64,000 nt of DNA from Microbacterium sp. EYE_78 (GCF_023149035.1 NZ_JAHXMY010000002.1:1116001-1180000), one strand, 5' to 3'; positions 25,790 through 35,114 are shown, counted from the first letter of the stretch. The notes: generated by a model from the sequence alone, not told the origin. Program-made: numbers and translations.

Positions 25790-27265
25790 ATGAGCGTGCT
25801 GCGCACCAAGTCGGTCGAGCAGTCGATCGCCGACACCGAAGAACCGGAGTTCCGGCTCAAGAAGTCCCTCTCCGCCCTCGACCTCACCGTCTTCGGCGTC
25901 GGTGTCGTCATCGGCGCGGGCATCTTCACCCTCACCGGGCGCGCCGCGCACGAGGTCGCCGGCCCGGCCGTCGTCATCAGCTTCGTCGTCGCGGCCATCG
26001 CGTGCGGCCTCGCCGCGATGTGCTATGCCGAATTCGCCTCGACCGTCCCCGTCTCGGGTTCGGCCTACACCTTCTCCTACGCCTCCCTCGGCGAGCTCTT
26101 CGCCTGGATCATCGGGTGGGATCTCATCCTCGAGATGTTCCTCGGCGCGAGCGTCGTGGCGCAGGGCTGGAGCGCCTACCTCGGGACGCTCATGGAGCAG
26201 CTCGGGGCGCCGATCCCCGAGGCCATCGGGTACGGCGGCACGGTCGACCTCATGGCGGTCCTCCTGGTGCTGGTCCTCGGAGGGCTGATCACCGTCGGCA
26301 TCCGGGAGTCGCTGCGCGTCAACCTCGTCCTCGTCGCCGTGAAGCTCTTCATCGTCCTCTTCGTCATCATCGCGGGCCTGCTGTTCGTCAACCCCGCGAA
26401 CTACTCGCCGTTCGTGCCAGATCCCACCCCGCGCGAGACCGCGACGGGGCTGACGCAACCGTTGCTGCAGTTCTTCTCCGGCATCGAGCCGACGGCCTTC
26501 GGCGTCGGCGGCATCTTCGCCGGCGCCGCGCTCGTGTTCTTCGCCTACATCGGCTTCGACGTCGTCGCCACGACGGCGGAGGAGACGAAGCGGCCGCAGC
26601 GCGACCTCCCGATCGGCATCATCGCGTCGCTCGTCATCTGCACCGTCCTCTACGGCGCCGTCGCCCTGGTGGTCACCGGCATGGTGCCGTACCAGGAGCT
26701 CGACCCGGCGGCCGCCTTCGCGAACGCCTTCGCGTTCCACGGGCAGACGTGGATGGCGACCGTCATCTCAGCAGGCGCCGTCGCCGGACTCACCACGGTC
26801 GTCCTGACGCTGATGATCGGCGCGACGCGCATCATCTTCGCGATGTCGCGCGACGCGCTCCTGCCGCGGCGCCTGGCCAGGGTTCACCCCCGGTTCCGCA
26901 CGCCCTGGCTCATCTCCGCCATCGTCACCGTGATCGTCGCGGTCGTCGCCGGCTTCACCCCGATCGGGGTGCTGGAGGAGATGGTCAACATCGGGACCCT
27001 GTCGGCGTTCGTCCTCGTCTCGATCGGGGTGATCGTGCTCCGACGGCGCCGCCCCGACCTTCCGCGGGGCTTCCGCGTGCCGTTGAACCCGTGGCTCCCC
27101 GCCCTGTCGGCGGTCGTCTGCGTGTACCTGATGCTGAACCTCACGGTCGAGACCTGGCTGCGGTTCCTCATTTGGCTCGCCATCGGATTCGTCATCTACT
27201 TCGCGTTCTCCCGTCGCAACTCGCGCCTCGGCAGGCCCGTAGACTCGACGGGTCAGGGCCTTTAG
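25790..27265 (+). CDS. Amino acid permease (APC superfamily)
   Basis: A 491-residue transporter with about 12 membrane helices. The N-terminal block (KKSLSALDLTVFGVGVVIGAGIFTLTG) reads here as LTVFGVGVVIGAGIF, carrying the GxGxxIGAGIF substrate-site loop of the APC family. The middle has FFAYIGFDVVATTAEETKRP, the conserved helix 6 region of cationic amino acid and YfnA-type permeases. The protein most resembles the YfnA/CAT group; the exact substrate cannot be read from the sequence. A strong GGGAGGAG precedes ATG 25790, and a TACCAT hexamer lies near 25751. Its TAG stop codon lies inside the following tRNA-Val gene, so the last 10 bases of this CDS are also tRNA. Confidence 0.92.
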   Translation: MSVLRTKSVEQSIADTEEPEFRLKKSLSALDLTVFGVGVVIGAGIFTLTGRAAHEVAGPAVVISFVVAAIACGLAAMCYAEFASTVPVSGSAYTFSYASLGELFAWIIGWDLILEMFLGASVVAQGWSAYLGTLMEQLGAPIPEAIGYGGTVDLMAVLLVLVLGGLITVGIRESLRVNLVLVAVKLFIVLFVIIAGLLFVNPANYSPFVPDPTPRETATGLTQPLLQFFSGIEPTAFGVGGIFAGAALVFFAYIGFDVVATTAEETKRPQRDLPIGIIASLVICTVLYGAVALVVTGMVPYQELDPAAAFANAFAFHGQTWMATVISAGAVAGLTTVVLTLMIGATRIIFAMSRDALLPRRLARVHPRFRTPWLISAIVTVIVAVVAGFTPIGVLEEMVNIGTLSAFVLVSIGVIVLRRRRPDLPRGFRVPLNPWLPALSAVVCVYLMLNLTVETWLRFLIWLAIGFVIYFAFSRRNSRLGRPVDSTGQGL

Positions 27266-27331
27266 CTCAGCTGGTAGAGCGCCACGTTTACACCGTGGAT
27301 GTCGTCGGTTCGATCCCGGCAGGGCCCACCA
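27256..27331 (+). tRNA. tRNA-Val (anticodon UAC)
   Basis: A complete cloverleaf of 76 bases including an encoded CCA. The acceptor GGGCCTT pairs with AGGGCCC (one G-U pair). The D-arm is GCTCAGCTGGTAGAGC, the anticodon stem CCACG/CGTGG with loop TTTACAC, and the T-arm GTCGGTTCGATCCCGGC. The anticodon TAC reads GUA. The first 10 bases overlap the end of the permease gene. A TAGACT-like hexamer at about 27239-27244 inside the permease gene could be its own promoter. Confidence 0.95.
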
Positions 27332-27397
27332 CCGGTATCCGTCCCGGGTCGACCCACGAGCCCGCCCGCAGCGGCGAACGCCCCGCGGCGGAATGGG

Positions 27398-27403
27398 TAG
27401 GCT
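27398..27403 (+). promoter_or_regulatory. Predicted -10 hexamer of aceE
   Basis: TAGGCT lies 90 bases before the GTG at 27494. Unlike most of the window's promoters it would give a leader of about 84 bases, which contains a palindrome. Confidence 0.45.
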
Positions 27404-27458
27404 GAGGACAAGCGAGTTGTGCGAGGCGAACAAGCCCACATCCGCCCGATCCCTCCTT

Positions 27459-27477
27459 CCTGGCACGATCTGCCAGG
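27459..27477 (+). promoter_or_regulatory. Palindrome in the aceE leader (operator or RNA hairpin)
   Basis: CCTGGCA and TGCCAGG are perfectly complementary with a 5-base spacer (CGATC). It lies between the predicted aceE -10 and the start codon, 16 bases before the start. It could be a repressor site or an RNA hairpin close to the AAAGG ribosome binding site. Confidence 0.4.
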
Positions 27478-27493
27478 CGACGAAAGGCCTCTT

Positions 27494-30220
27494 GTGACTG
27501 TCAACGATCAGGATCCGTACTCGCAGGGCCCGCAGGACAGCGACCCGGAAGAGACGTCGGAGTGGCAGGAATCCCTGCAGCAGCTCGTCGACGCCCGGGG
27601 CGCCGGCCGCGGCCGCGAGGTCATGCTGAGCCTCCTGCAGCGTTCCCGCGAGCTCCACCTGAACGTCCCCCAGGTCCCCACGACGGACTACATCAACACG
27701 ATCGCGCCCGACAGCGAGCCCGACTTCCCCGGCGACGAGGAGATCGAGCGCCGCTACCGCAGCTGGATCCGCTGGAACGCGGCGATCACCGTCCACCGCG
27801 CGCAGCGCCCCGGCATCGGCGTCGGCGGTCACATCTCGACCTACGCGTCCTCCGCTGCGCTCTACGAGGTGGGCTTCAACCACTTCTTCCGCGGCCCCGA
27901 GCACGAGAGCGGCGGCGACCAGATCTTCTTCCAGGGTCACGCCTCCCCCGGCATGTACGCGCGGTCGTTCCTCGAGGGCGGGCTCACCAGCGAGCAGCTC
28001 GACGGCTTCCGCCAGGAGGCGTCCGCCGCCCCGAACGGACTGCCGTCCTACCCGCACCCGCGGCTCATGCAGGACTACTGGCAGTTCCCCACGGTCTCGA
28101 TGGGCCTCGGTCCGATCAACGCGATCTACCAGGCGATGACCAACAAGTACCTGACGAACCGCGGCATCAAGGACGTCTCGGACTCCCACGTCTGGGCCTT
28201 CCTCGGCGACGGCGAGATGGACGAGGTCGAGAGCCGCGGCCAGCTCCAGGTTGCCGCCAACGAGGGACTCGACAACCTGACCTTCGTCGTCAACTGCAAC
28301 CTCCAGCGTCTGGACGGCCCCGTCCGAGGCAACGGCAAGATCGTCCAGGAGCTCGAGAGCTTCTTCCGCGGCGCGGGGTGGAACGTCATCAAGGTCGTGT
28401 GGGGCCGCGAGTGGGACGACCTCCTCGCCCGCGACAGCGACGGCGCCCTCCGCAACCTGATGAACGTCACCCCCGACGGCGACTTCCAGACCTACAAGGC
28501 CGAGAACGGCGCCTTCGTCCGCGAGCACTTCTTCGGTCGCGACGAGCGCGCTGCGGCCCTCGTGAAGGACTACTCGGACGAGCAGATCTGGAACCTCAAG
28601 CGCGGCGGCCACGACTACCGCAAGGTCTACGCCGCATACAAGGCGGCCGTCGAGCACAAGGGCCAGCCCACCGTCATCCTCGCGAAGACGGTCAAGGGGT
28701 ACGGTCTCGGTCCGCACTTCGAGGGGCGCAACGCGACGCACCAGATGAAGAAGATGACCCTCGACGACCTCAAGCTGTTCCGCGACCAGATGCACATCCC
28801 GCTGACGGACGCCCAGCTCGAGGAGAACCCCTACGAGCCGCCGTACTACCACCCGGGTGCCGAGGACGAGACCATCAAGTACATGGTCGAGCGTCGTCGC
28901 GCCCTGGGCGGGACGCTCCCCCAGCGCCGCAGCACGCACACCTCGCTGTCGCTCCCGGACGACAGCGTCTACGCGCTGCCGAAGAAGGGATCCGGTACGC
29001 AGGAGGTCGCCACCACGATGGCCTTCGTGCGCCTGCTCAAGGACCTGCTGCGCGCGAAGGACTTCGGCCACCGCATCGTGCCGATCATCCCCGATGAGGC
29101 ACGCACGTTCGGCATGGACGCGTATTTCCCGACGGCGAAGATCTACAACCCGAACGGCCAGAACTACACGTCGGTCGACCGGGAGCTGCTGCTCGCCTAC
29201 AAGGAGAGCCCGCAGGGCCAGATCATGCACGTCGGCATCAACGAGGCCGGCGCCCTCGCCGCGTTCACTGGCGTCGGCACGTCCTACGCGACGCACGGCG
29301 AGCCGCTCATCCCGGTCTACGTCTTCTACTCGATGTTCGGGTTCCAGCGCACGGGCGACGCGCAGTGGGCCGCCGGCGACCAGATGGCGCGCGGTTTCAT
29401 CATCGGCGCGACCGCCGGTCGCACGACGCTCACCGGTGAAGGCCTGCAGCACGCCGACGGCCATTCGCACCTGCTCGCCTCGACCAACCCCGCGACCGTG
29501 TCGTACGACCCGGCCTACGGCTACGAGATCGCGCACATCGTGCAGTCCGGACTCGAGCGCATGTACGGCGGCGAGCACCCCGACCCGAACGTCATGTACT
29601 ACATCACGGTCTACAACGAGCCGATCGTGCAGCCGAAGGAGCCCGAGGACGTGGATGTGGACGGCATCGTCCGCGGCATCCACCGCGTCTCCGTCGGTGA
29701 GGGCGAGGGCCACCGCGCCCAGATCCTCTCGTCGGGTGTCGGTCTCGCATGGGCGCACGAGGCGCAGAAACTGCTGAGGGAAGACTGGGGCGTCGTCGCC
29801 GACGTGTGGTCGGTCACGAGCTGGACCGAGCTCCGTCGCGACGGCCTGGCCGCGGACGAGCACAACTTCCTCCACCCCACCGAGGAGCCCTGGACCGCGT
29901 ACATCACCGAGAAGCTGCGCGACTCGGAGGGCCCCATCGTGGCCGTGAGCGACTTCATGCACGCCGTCCAGGACCAGATCCGTCAGTGGATGCCGCGTCG
30001 CTACGCGACCCTGGGCGCCGACGGGTTCGGCTTCTCCGACACCCGTGCCGCGGCACGCCGTCAGTTCAAGATCGACGGACCGTCGATCGTGGTGCGCACG
30101 CTGCAGTCACTGGCTGAGGAAGGTGTGATCGACCGGTCCCTGTCGGCGCAGGCGATCGAGAAGTACCGCTTGCACGACGTCAACGCCGGCACCTCCGGCA
30201 ACGCGGGCGGCGAGGCCTGA
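27494..30220 (+). CDS. aceE: Pyruvate dehydrogenase E1 (homodimeric type)
   Basis: A thiamine-diphosphate enzyme of 908 residues that decarboxylates pyruvate and acetylates the lipoyl groups of E2. It belongs to the long homodimeric AceE class typical of actinobacteria and enterobacteria. Landmarks are [19 protein letters not shown] and [13 protein letters not shown] near the N-terminus. The ThDP motif is [12 protein letters not shown] near residue 240, followed by [20 protein letters not shown] (the GDG-to-NN pattern). The transketolase-like second domain includes [16 protein letters not shown] and [16 protein letters not shown] 27494 follows AAAGG at 8 bases. E2 and E3 are at 5.5-8.7 kb. 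It lies 8 bases upstream of fasR, linking acetyl-CoA supply to fatty acid synthesis genes. Confidence 0.97.
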   Translation: MTVNDQDPYSQGPQDSDPEETSEWQESLQQLVDARGAGRGREVMLSLLQRSRELHLNVPQVPTTDYINTIAPDSEPDFPGDEEIERRYRSWIRWNAAITVHRAQRPGIGVGGHISTYASSAALYEVGFNHFFRGPEHESGGDQIFFQGHASPGMYARSFLEGGLTSEQLDGFRQEASAAPNGLPSYPHPRLMQDYWQFPTVSMGLGPINAIYQAMTNKYLTNRGIKDVSDSHVWAFLGDGEMDEVESRGQLQVAANEGLDNLTFVVNCNLQRLDGPVRGNGKIVQELESFFRGAGWNVIKVVWGREWDDLLARDSDGALRNLMNVTPDGDFQTYKAENGAFVREHFFGRDERAAALVKDYSDEQIWNLKRGGHDYRKVYAAYKAAVEHKGQPTVILAKTVKGYGLGPHFEGRNATHQMKKMTLDDLKLFRDQMHIPLTDAQLEENPYEPPYYHPGAEDETIKYMVERRRALGGTLPQRRSTHTSLSLPDDSVYALPKKGSGTQEVATTMAFVRLLKDLLRAKDFGHRIVPIIPDEARTFGMDAYFPTAKIYNPNGQNYTSVDRELLLAYKESPQGQIMHVGINEAGALAAFTGVGTSYATHGEPLIPVYVFYSMFGFQRTGDAQWAAGDQMARGFIIGATAGRTTLTGEGLQHADGHSHLLASTNPATVSYDPAYGYEIAHIVQSGLERMYGGEHPDPNVMYYITVYNEPIVQPKEPEDVDVDGIVRGIHRVSVGEGEGHRAQILSSGVGLAWAHEAQKLLREDWGVVADVWSVTSWTELRRDGLAADEHNFLHPTEEPWTAYITEKLRDSEGPIVAVSDFMHAVQDQIRQWMPRRYATLGADGFGFSDTRAAARRQFKIDGPSIVVRTLQSLAEEGVIDRSLSAQAIEKYRLHDVNAGTSGNAGGEA

Positions 30221-30228
30221 CACCGCCG

Positions 30229-31437
30229 ATGACCGATCGACCGACCGCCCAGGAGAAGGCGGAGACACTCGCGTGGCTCCGCCGCATCTCGGGGGATCTG
30301 GCGACCACGACCCTCCGACGCCTCGAGGACTCGCTGCCCTGGTACGGCGAGATGCCTCCGGGGCGGCGGTCGGCGGTCGGTCTCGTCGCGCAGTCGGGGA
30401 TCTCGTCGTTCATCGACTGGTACGACGACCCGAACTCGACGCCGTGGATCGCTGCGGACATCTTCGCGTCCGCACCGCGGGAGCTGCTGCGCAGCATCAG
30501 CCTGACGCAGACACTGCAGCTCATCCGCGTGACGGTCGAGACGACCGAGCAGCGGGTCGCGGGGCGCGGCAACGGCCTGCGGGAGAGCATCCTGCTGTAC
30601 TCCCGCGAGGTCGCCTTCGCCGCGGCGGACGTCTATGCCCGCGCCGCTGAGGCGCGCGGCCTGTGGGATGCCCGGCTCGAGGCGCTCGTCGTGGACTCGA
30701 TCCTCACCGGAGAGGCCGACGAGGAGCTTCCCAGCCGCATCGCGGCGCTCGGCTGGCACGGTCACGGGGAGGTCGCCGTCCTCGTGGGCACCACGCCTCC
30801 GCAGCTGGACGTGGACCAGCTCCGTCGGACGGCACGCAAACTCGGCGTCGACGTCCTGATCGGCGTGCAGGGGTCGCGTCTGGTCCTCGTCATCGGACGA
30901 GCCGATCAGAGCGGGCGGGAGGATGCCGAGGAGCTCGCGTTCTCGGAGATCGCCACCCGCCTCGAACCAGGGTTCGGCAACGGTCATCTCGTCCTCGGCC
31001 CCACAGCGCCTGCCCTGCTCGACGCGGGGCTGAGCGCCCGCGGGGCACTGGCGGGTTTCGCGGTCGCGAAGTCCTGGCGGCACGCCCCCCGCCCCGTCGA
31101 CGCGGACGATCTGCTGCCCGAGCGCGCGCTCGCGGGCGACCCCCTCGCGAAGGCGACCCTGATCGAGCGCATCTACCGCCCGCTGCAGGCGCACTCGACC
31201 GATCTGGTGACGACGCTCTGGAGTTACCTCGACAACGGACGATCCCTCGAAGCGACCGCCCGCGAGCTGTTCGTCCACCCGAACACGGTGCGGTACCGAC
31301 TGAAGCGCGTCTCGGACGTGATCGGGTGGGACGCAACCGGACCGCGCGAGGCGCTCATCCTCCAGACCGCATTGATCCTGGGGTCGATCGGCGGCGACGT
31401 CACGCGGCGTCGCTCGGTCGGTGGACGGCGAGGCTGA
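30229..31437 (+). CDS. fasR: PucR-type transcriptional regulator of fatty acid synthesis (FasR-like)
   Basis: A 402-residue regulator with a C-terminal PucR helix-turn-helix: TLWSYLDNGRSLEATARELF followed by VHPNTVRYRLKRVSDVIGWD. The middle contains a GGDEF-like CdaR domain, and the N-terminus a helical sensor region. The gene stands directly upstream of fabD-fabH-acpP-fabF. In Streptomyces coelicolor the equivalent PucR-family gene, fasR, occupies the same place and activates that operon; identity here rests on that gene order plus the domain. It begins 8 bases after the aceE stop and may be read through from aceE. A 103-base gap separates it from fabD and contains an inverted repeat. Confidence 0.85.
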   Translation: MTDRPTAQEKAETLAWLRRISGDLATTTLRRLEDSLPWYGEMPPGRRSAVGLVAQSGISSFIDWYDDPNSTPWIAADIFASAPRELLRSISLTQTLQLIRVTVETTEQRVAGRGNGLRESILLYSREVAFAAADVYARAAEARGLWDARLEALVVDSILTGEADEELPSRIAALGWHGHGEVAVLVGTTPPQLDVDQLRRTARKLGVDVLIGVQGSRLVLVIGRADQSGREDAEELAFSEIATRLEPGFGNGHLVLGPTAPALLDAGLSARGALAGFAVAKSWRHAPRPVDADDLLPERALAGDPLAKATLIERIYRPLQAHSTDLVTTLWSYLDNGRSLEATARELFVHPNTVRYRLKRVSDVIGWDATGPREALILQTALILGSIGGDVTRRRSVGGRRG

Positions 31438-31467
31438 GCACAGCTCCCCCACCGTTCTGTACGCCGC

Positions 31468-31494
31468 GCACAAAGGGTGCGAGGTTTCTTGTGC
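31468..31494 (+). promoter_or_regulatory. Inverted repeat upstream of fabD (candidate FasR site)
   Basis: GCACAA and TTGTGC are complementary with a 15-base spacer, and pairing extends one base further. It is the only clear dyad in the fasR-fabD gap. Assignment to FasR is by position only. Confidence 0.35.
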
Positions 31495-31540
31495 GGCCTC
31501 CGACAGCGGGGCCGCCACCGGACTTGCAAGGATGGACATC

Positions 31541-32458
31541 GTGATCATCGCCGTCTTCCCCGGCCAGGGTTCGCAGACCCCGGGCTTCCTCACGCCGTGG
31601 CTCGACCGCGAGGGCTCCCGCGCCCTCCTCGAGGAGTATTCCGAGTACGCCGGAGTCGACCTCATCGCCGCCGGAACGGCATGGGATGCCGACCGCATCC
31701 GCGACACCCAGGTCGCCCAGCCCCTCATCGTCGCGGCGAGCCTGCTGTCCTGGCAGGCGCTCACCGAGTCGGGTACGACGCCGGCGGGCGTCGCCGGACA
31801 CTCCGTCGGCGAGATCGCCGCACTCGTGGCCGCGGGCGTGCTGACGGCCGCCGACGGCATGCGTCTGGTCGGCATCCGAGGCCGCGCCATGGCGGAGGCT
31901 GCCGGCCTGGAGGCGACCGGGATGAGCGCCGTCCTCGGCGGTGACGAGGCCGTCGTCCTCGAGCGGCTCGAGGCGCTGGACCTCACGCCGGCGAACTACA
32001 ACGGCGGCGGGCAGATCGTCGCCGCCGGGTCGCTGCCCGCGCTCGGCGAGCTCGCGGCAGACGCGCCGCGAGGCACCCGCGTGATCCCACTGCAGGTGGC
32101 GGGTGCGTTCCACACGCGATTCATGGCTCCCGCTGTCGAGATCCTCCGCACGGCCGCCGCCGACGTCGAGGCATCCGCCCCCGCCCTCACCCTCTGGAGC
32201 AACCGCGACGGCGGCGTCGTGACCGACGGTCGCGCCGCGGTCGACCTGCTCGTCGCGCAGGTCGCGAACCCCGTCCGCTGGGACCTCTGCATGTCGTCGT
32301 TCGCCGCGGCCGGTGTCACCGGCATCGTCGAACTGGCCCCCGCGGGCACGCTCGTCGGACTCGCCAAACGCGGTCTTCGCGGGGTACCGTCGGTCGCCGT
32401 GAAGACACCCGACGACCTTCCGGCCGCGGCCGGGCTGCTGACCGGAGAGAACGCATGA
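31541..32458 (+). CDS. fabD: Malonyl-CoA:ACP transacylase
   Basis: Transfers malonyl from CoA to acyl carrier protein; 305 residues. Near the N-terminus it has VFPGQGSQTPGFL. The catalytic serine is Ser88 in GHSVGEIAALVAAG. The catalytic His is in AGAFHTRFMAPA near residue 190, and Arg of IRGRAM also belongs to the active site. The start is GTG 31541 with AAGGA eight bases upstream; the ATG three codons earlier lies too close to that sequence. Its stop overlaps the fabH start (ATGA), so the genes are translationally coupled. It is the first gene of the type II fatty acid synthase run. Confidence 0.95.
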   Translation: MIIAVFPGQGSQTPGFLTPWLDREGSRALLEEYSEYAGVDLIAAGTAWDADRIRDTQVAQPLIVAASLLSWQALTESGTTPAGVAGHSVGEIAALVAAGVLTAADGMRLVGIRGRAMAEAAGLEATGMSAVLGGDEAVVLERLEALDLTPANYNGGGQIVAAGSLPALGELAADAPRGTRVIPLQVAGAFHTRFMAPAVEILRTAAADVEASAPALTLWSNRDGGVVTDGRAAVDLLVAQVANPVRWDLCMSSFAAAGVTGIVELAPAGTLVGLAKRGLRGVPSVAVKTPDDLPAAAGLLTGENA

Positions 32459-33456
32459 CCCCCCAGCTCGTCCAGCCCACCGGGCCCGCCCACACCCGCA
32501 TCTACTCGTACGGCGCGGCGCGGGGCGAGAACGCCGTCCCCAATGAGGACCTCATCGGTCCCATCGACTCGAGCGACGAGTGGATCCGCCAGCGCACCGG
32601 CATCGTCACCCGCGTGCGCGCGAACGCGGGCACCGACGCGATCGACCTCGCCACGGACGCGGCGGCCGAAGCGATCGAGCGGTCGGGCATCTCCCCCGAG
32701 CAGGTCGACGCCGTCATCGTGGCGACGATCTCCAACCCGAAGCAGACGCCTTCGGTGTCGGCGATCGTCGCCGACCGCGTGGGCGCGAACCCGGCGGCCG
32801 CCTACGACCTGAACGCCGCGTGCGCGGGCTTCGCCTACGGCGTCGCGCAGGCCGACGCGCTCATCCGCGCAGGCGCCGCGACGTACGCCGTCGTCATCGG
32901 CACCGAGAAGCTCAGCGACGTCGTCGATCCGACCGATCGCTCGATCTCGTTCCTCCTCGGTGACGGCGCGGGCGCCGTCGTCATCGGCCCGAGCGACGCA
33001 CCCGGCATCGGCCCGACCGTCTGGGGATCGGACGGATCGAAGGCGGATGCCGTGGGCATGAACCACACGCTGACCGAGTTCCGCGACGGCGCGGCGCCCT
33101 GGCCGACGCTCCGACAGGAGGGCCCGACGGTCTTCCGCTGGGCCGTCTGGGAGATGGTGAAGGTCGCCCGCCAGGCGATCGAGGCCGCGGGCATCACACC
33201 CGACGACCTCGCCGCCTTCGTGCCTCACCAGGCGAACATGCGCATCATCGACGAGTTCGCGAAGCAGCTGAAGCTGCCCGACACCGTGGTGATCGGGCGT
33301 GACATCGAGACCACGGGCAACACCTCGGCGGCATCCATCCCGCTCGCCACGCACCGTCTGCTCGAAGAGCACCCCGAGCTCAGCGGCGGACTCGCGCTGC
33401 AGATCGGCTTCGGCGCGGGACTCGTGTTCGGCGCCCAGGTCGTCGTCCTCCCGTGA
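32455..33456 (+). CDS. fabH: 3-oxoacyl-ACP synthase III (KAS III)
   Basis: Condenses a short acyl-CoA with malonyl-ACP to start fatty acid synthesis; in actinobacteria usually branched acyl-CoA. The protein has 333 residues and the complete triad: Cys123 in DLNAACAGFAYG, His258 in FVPHQANMRII and Asn289 in TTGNTSAAS. The N-terminal segment SSDEWIRQRTGI is the usual substrate-tunnel region. It overlaps fabD by 4 bases. A 70-base gap to acpP contains its own -10-like hexamer, so acpP can be transcribed separately. Confidence 0.96.
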   Translation: MTPQLVQPTGPAHTRIYSYGAARGENAVPNEDLIGPIDSSDEWIRQRTGIVTRVRANAGTDAIDLATDAAAEAIERSGISPEQVDAVIVATISNPKQTPSVSAIVADRVGANPAAAYDLNAACAGFAYGVAQADALIRAGAATYAVVIGTEKLSDVVDPTDRSISFLLGDGAGAVVIGPSDAPGIGPTVWGSDGSKADAVGMNHTLTEFRDGAAPWPTLRQEGPTVFRWAVWEMVKVARQAIEAAGITPDDLAAFVPHQANMRIIDEFAKQLKLPDTVVIGRDIETTGNTSAASIPLATHRLLEEHPELSGGLALQIGFGAGLVFGAQVVVLP

Positions 33457-33474
33457 CCACGCCCGACCCGCACC

Positions 33475-33480
33475 TAAACT
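33475..33480 (+). promoter_or_regulatory. Predicted -10 hexamer of acpP
   Basis: TAAACT lies 46 bases before the acpP ATG, in the fabH-acpP gap. It could provide extra transcription of the abundant carrier protein. There is no good -35. Confidence 0.35.
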
Positions 33481-33526
33481 GACAACCGGCCCGGCTGGGC
33501 CCGACCCCCACAGAAGGAGAAATCCC

Positions 33527-33775
33527 ATGGCATTCACGAACGACGAGGTCCTCGCCGGCCTGGCCGAGCTCATCACCGACGAGACCGGCATCTCGGCCGA
33601 CGAGGTCGCGCTCGAGAAGTCCTTCACGGACGACCTCGACATCGACTCGATCTCGATGATGACGATCGTCGTCAACGCCGAGGAGAAGTTCGGCGTCACC
33701 ATTCCCGACGACGAGGTCAAGAACCTCAAGACCGTCGGCGACGCCGTCACCTACATCTCGTCCAACCAGGCCTGA
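33527..33775 (+). CDS. acpP: Acyl carrier protein
   Basis: An 82-residue carrier protein. The phosphopantetheine attachment serine is Ser41 in DDLDIDSISMM, a variant of the usual DSLS. The protein is acidic and predicted to be the four-helix ACP fold. AGAAGGAG lies about 8 bases before the ATG at 33527, the best Shine-Dalgarno in this operon, as expected for a highly translated protein. It is followed by a stable intercistronic hairpin before fabF. Confidence 0.97.
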   Translation: MAFTNDEVLAGLAELITDETGISADEVALEKSFTDDLDIDSISMMTIVVNAEEKFGVTIPDDEVKNLKTVGDAVTYISSNQA

Positions 33776-33783
33776 TCCGCGCG

Positions 33784-33809
33784 TCCGGTGGGGGTGCGCC
33801 CCCACCGGA
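33784..33809 (+). other. Stable hairpin between acpP and fabF
   Basis: A perfect 11-bp GC-rich stem (TCCGGTGGGGG and its complement) with a TGCG loop, 8 bases after the acpP stop. No T-run follows, so it is more likely an mRNA-stabilising or partial-termination element than a full terminator. Confidence 0.6.
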
Positions 33810-33825
33810 GCAGCACGAGGGAACC

Positions 33826-35064
33826 ATGAGCAACACGCGAATCTTCGTCACCGGCATCGGTGCGACCTCCCCCATCGGCGGCACCGCCGGCGAGAGCTGG
33901 GACGCCCTCCTCGCCGGAGAGTCGGGCGCCCGCACGCTCGAGCACGACTGGGTCGAGCAGTATCAGCTGCCCGTCACCTTCGCCGCCGAGGCCAAGGTGC
34001 GCCCGGACACGGTGCTGGAGCGCCCCATCGCCAAGCGCCTCGATCCGTCGTCGCAGCTGGCGATGGTCGCCGCGAAGGAGGCCTGGGAGGACGCCGGCGC
34101 ACCCGAGGTGGATCCCGAGCGTCTGGGCGTCGAGTTCGCCACCGGCATCGGCGGCGTCTGGACGCTGCTCGACGCCTGGGACACGCTGCGCGAGAAGGGG
34201 CCGCGGCGGGTCATGCCGATGACCGTGCCCATGCTCATGCCGAACGCCGCCGCGGGCAACCTGTCGCTGCACTTCGGCGCACGCGCGTACGCCCGTACCT
34301 TCGCCAGCGCCTGCGCGTCGAGCACGGAGTCGCTCGTCAACGCCCTCGAGCACATGCGCGCCGGGCTCGCCGACATCGTGATCGCCGGCGGTACGGAGTC
34401 GGCCATCCACCCGATCACGATCGCGTCGTTCGCGTCGATGCAGGCGCTCTCGCGACGCAACGACTCGCCCGAGACGGCATCCCGCCCCGGCAGCATCGAC
34501 CGCGACGGCTTCGTCATGGGCGAGGGTGCCGCCGTCCTCATCCTCGAGACCGAGGAGCACGCGAAGGCCCGCGGCGCGAAGATCTACGCCGAACTCGTCG
34601 GCGGCGGCGTGACGGCGGACTCGTACCACATCACCGCCAACGACCCCGAGGGGACGGGCGCCGCTCGCGCCGTGCGCCTCGCGCTCGACATGGCGGATGC
34701 CTCACCCGCCGACGTCACCCACGTCAACGCCCACGCGACCTCGACCCCCGTGGGCGACCCGAACGAGTACGTCGCGCTGAAGTCCGTCTTCGGCGACCGC
34801 ATCGATGAGATGCCGGTCTCGGCGACCAAGGCCGCCACCGGCCACCTCCTCGGCGGCACCGGTGCGCTCGAGGCGATGTTCACCGTCCTCGCGATCCGAG
34901 ACCGTGTCGCGCCGCCCACGATCAACATCACCGAGCCGGACCCGGCGGTCCCGTTCCGCCTGTCGGGCGAGGGCGTCTCGCTCGGGGAGGGCGATCAGCT
35001 CGCGATCAGCAACTCGTTCGGCTTCGGCGGGCACAACGCGGTCGTGGCGTTCCGCTCGGTCTGA
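33826..35064 (+). CDS. fabF: 3-oxoacyl-ACP synthase II (KAS II)
   Basis: The chain-elongating condensing enzyme, 412 residues. The catalytic cysteine is Cys163 in FASACASSTESLVNAL. The two catalytic histidines are in VNAHATSTPVGD and in KAATGHLLGGTGALE. GFVMGEGAAVLILE and the C-terminal SNSFGFGGHNA are also standard. It starts at ATG 33826 after GAGGGAACC and ends the fab operon, closed by a strong terminator. Confidence 0.97.
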   Translation: MSNTRIFVTGIGATSPIGGTAGESWDALLAGESGARTLEHDWVEQYQLPVTFAAEAKVRPDTVLERPIAKRLDPSSQLAMVAAKEAWEDAGAPEVDPERLGVEFATGIGGVWTLLDAWDTLREKGPRRVMPMTVPMLMPNAAAGNLSLHFGARAYARTFASACASSTESLVNALEHMRAGLADIVIAGGTESAIHPITIASFASMQALSRRNDSPETASRPGSIDRDGFVMGEGAAVLILETEEHAKARGAKIYAELVGGGVTADSYHITANDPEGTGAARAVRLALDMADASPADVTHVNAHATSTPVGDPNEYVALKSVFGDRIDEMPVSATKAATGHLLGGTGALEAMFTVLAIRDRVAPPTINITEPDPAVPFRLSGEGVSLGEGDQLAISNSFGFGGHNAVVAFRSV

Positions 35065-35069
35065 CCGAC

Positions 35070-35114
35070 ACACGACAGACGCCCCCGGGAAGCCACCGGG
35101 GGCGTCTGTCGTGT
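35070..35114. terminator. Terminator of the fab operon
   Basis: A perfect 19-bp stem (starting ACACGACAGACGCCCCC) with a 7-base loop, 5 bases after the fabF stop. The remaining 128 bases to the convergent DUF3145 gene show nothing else. Confidence 0.85.
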
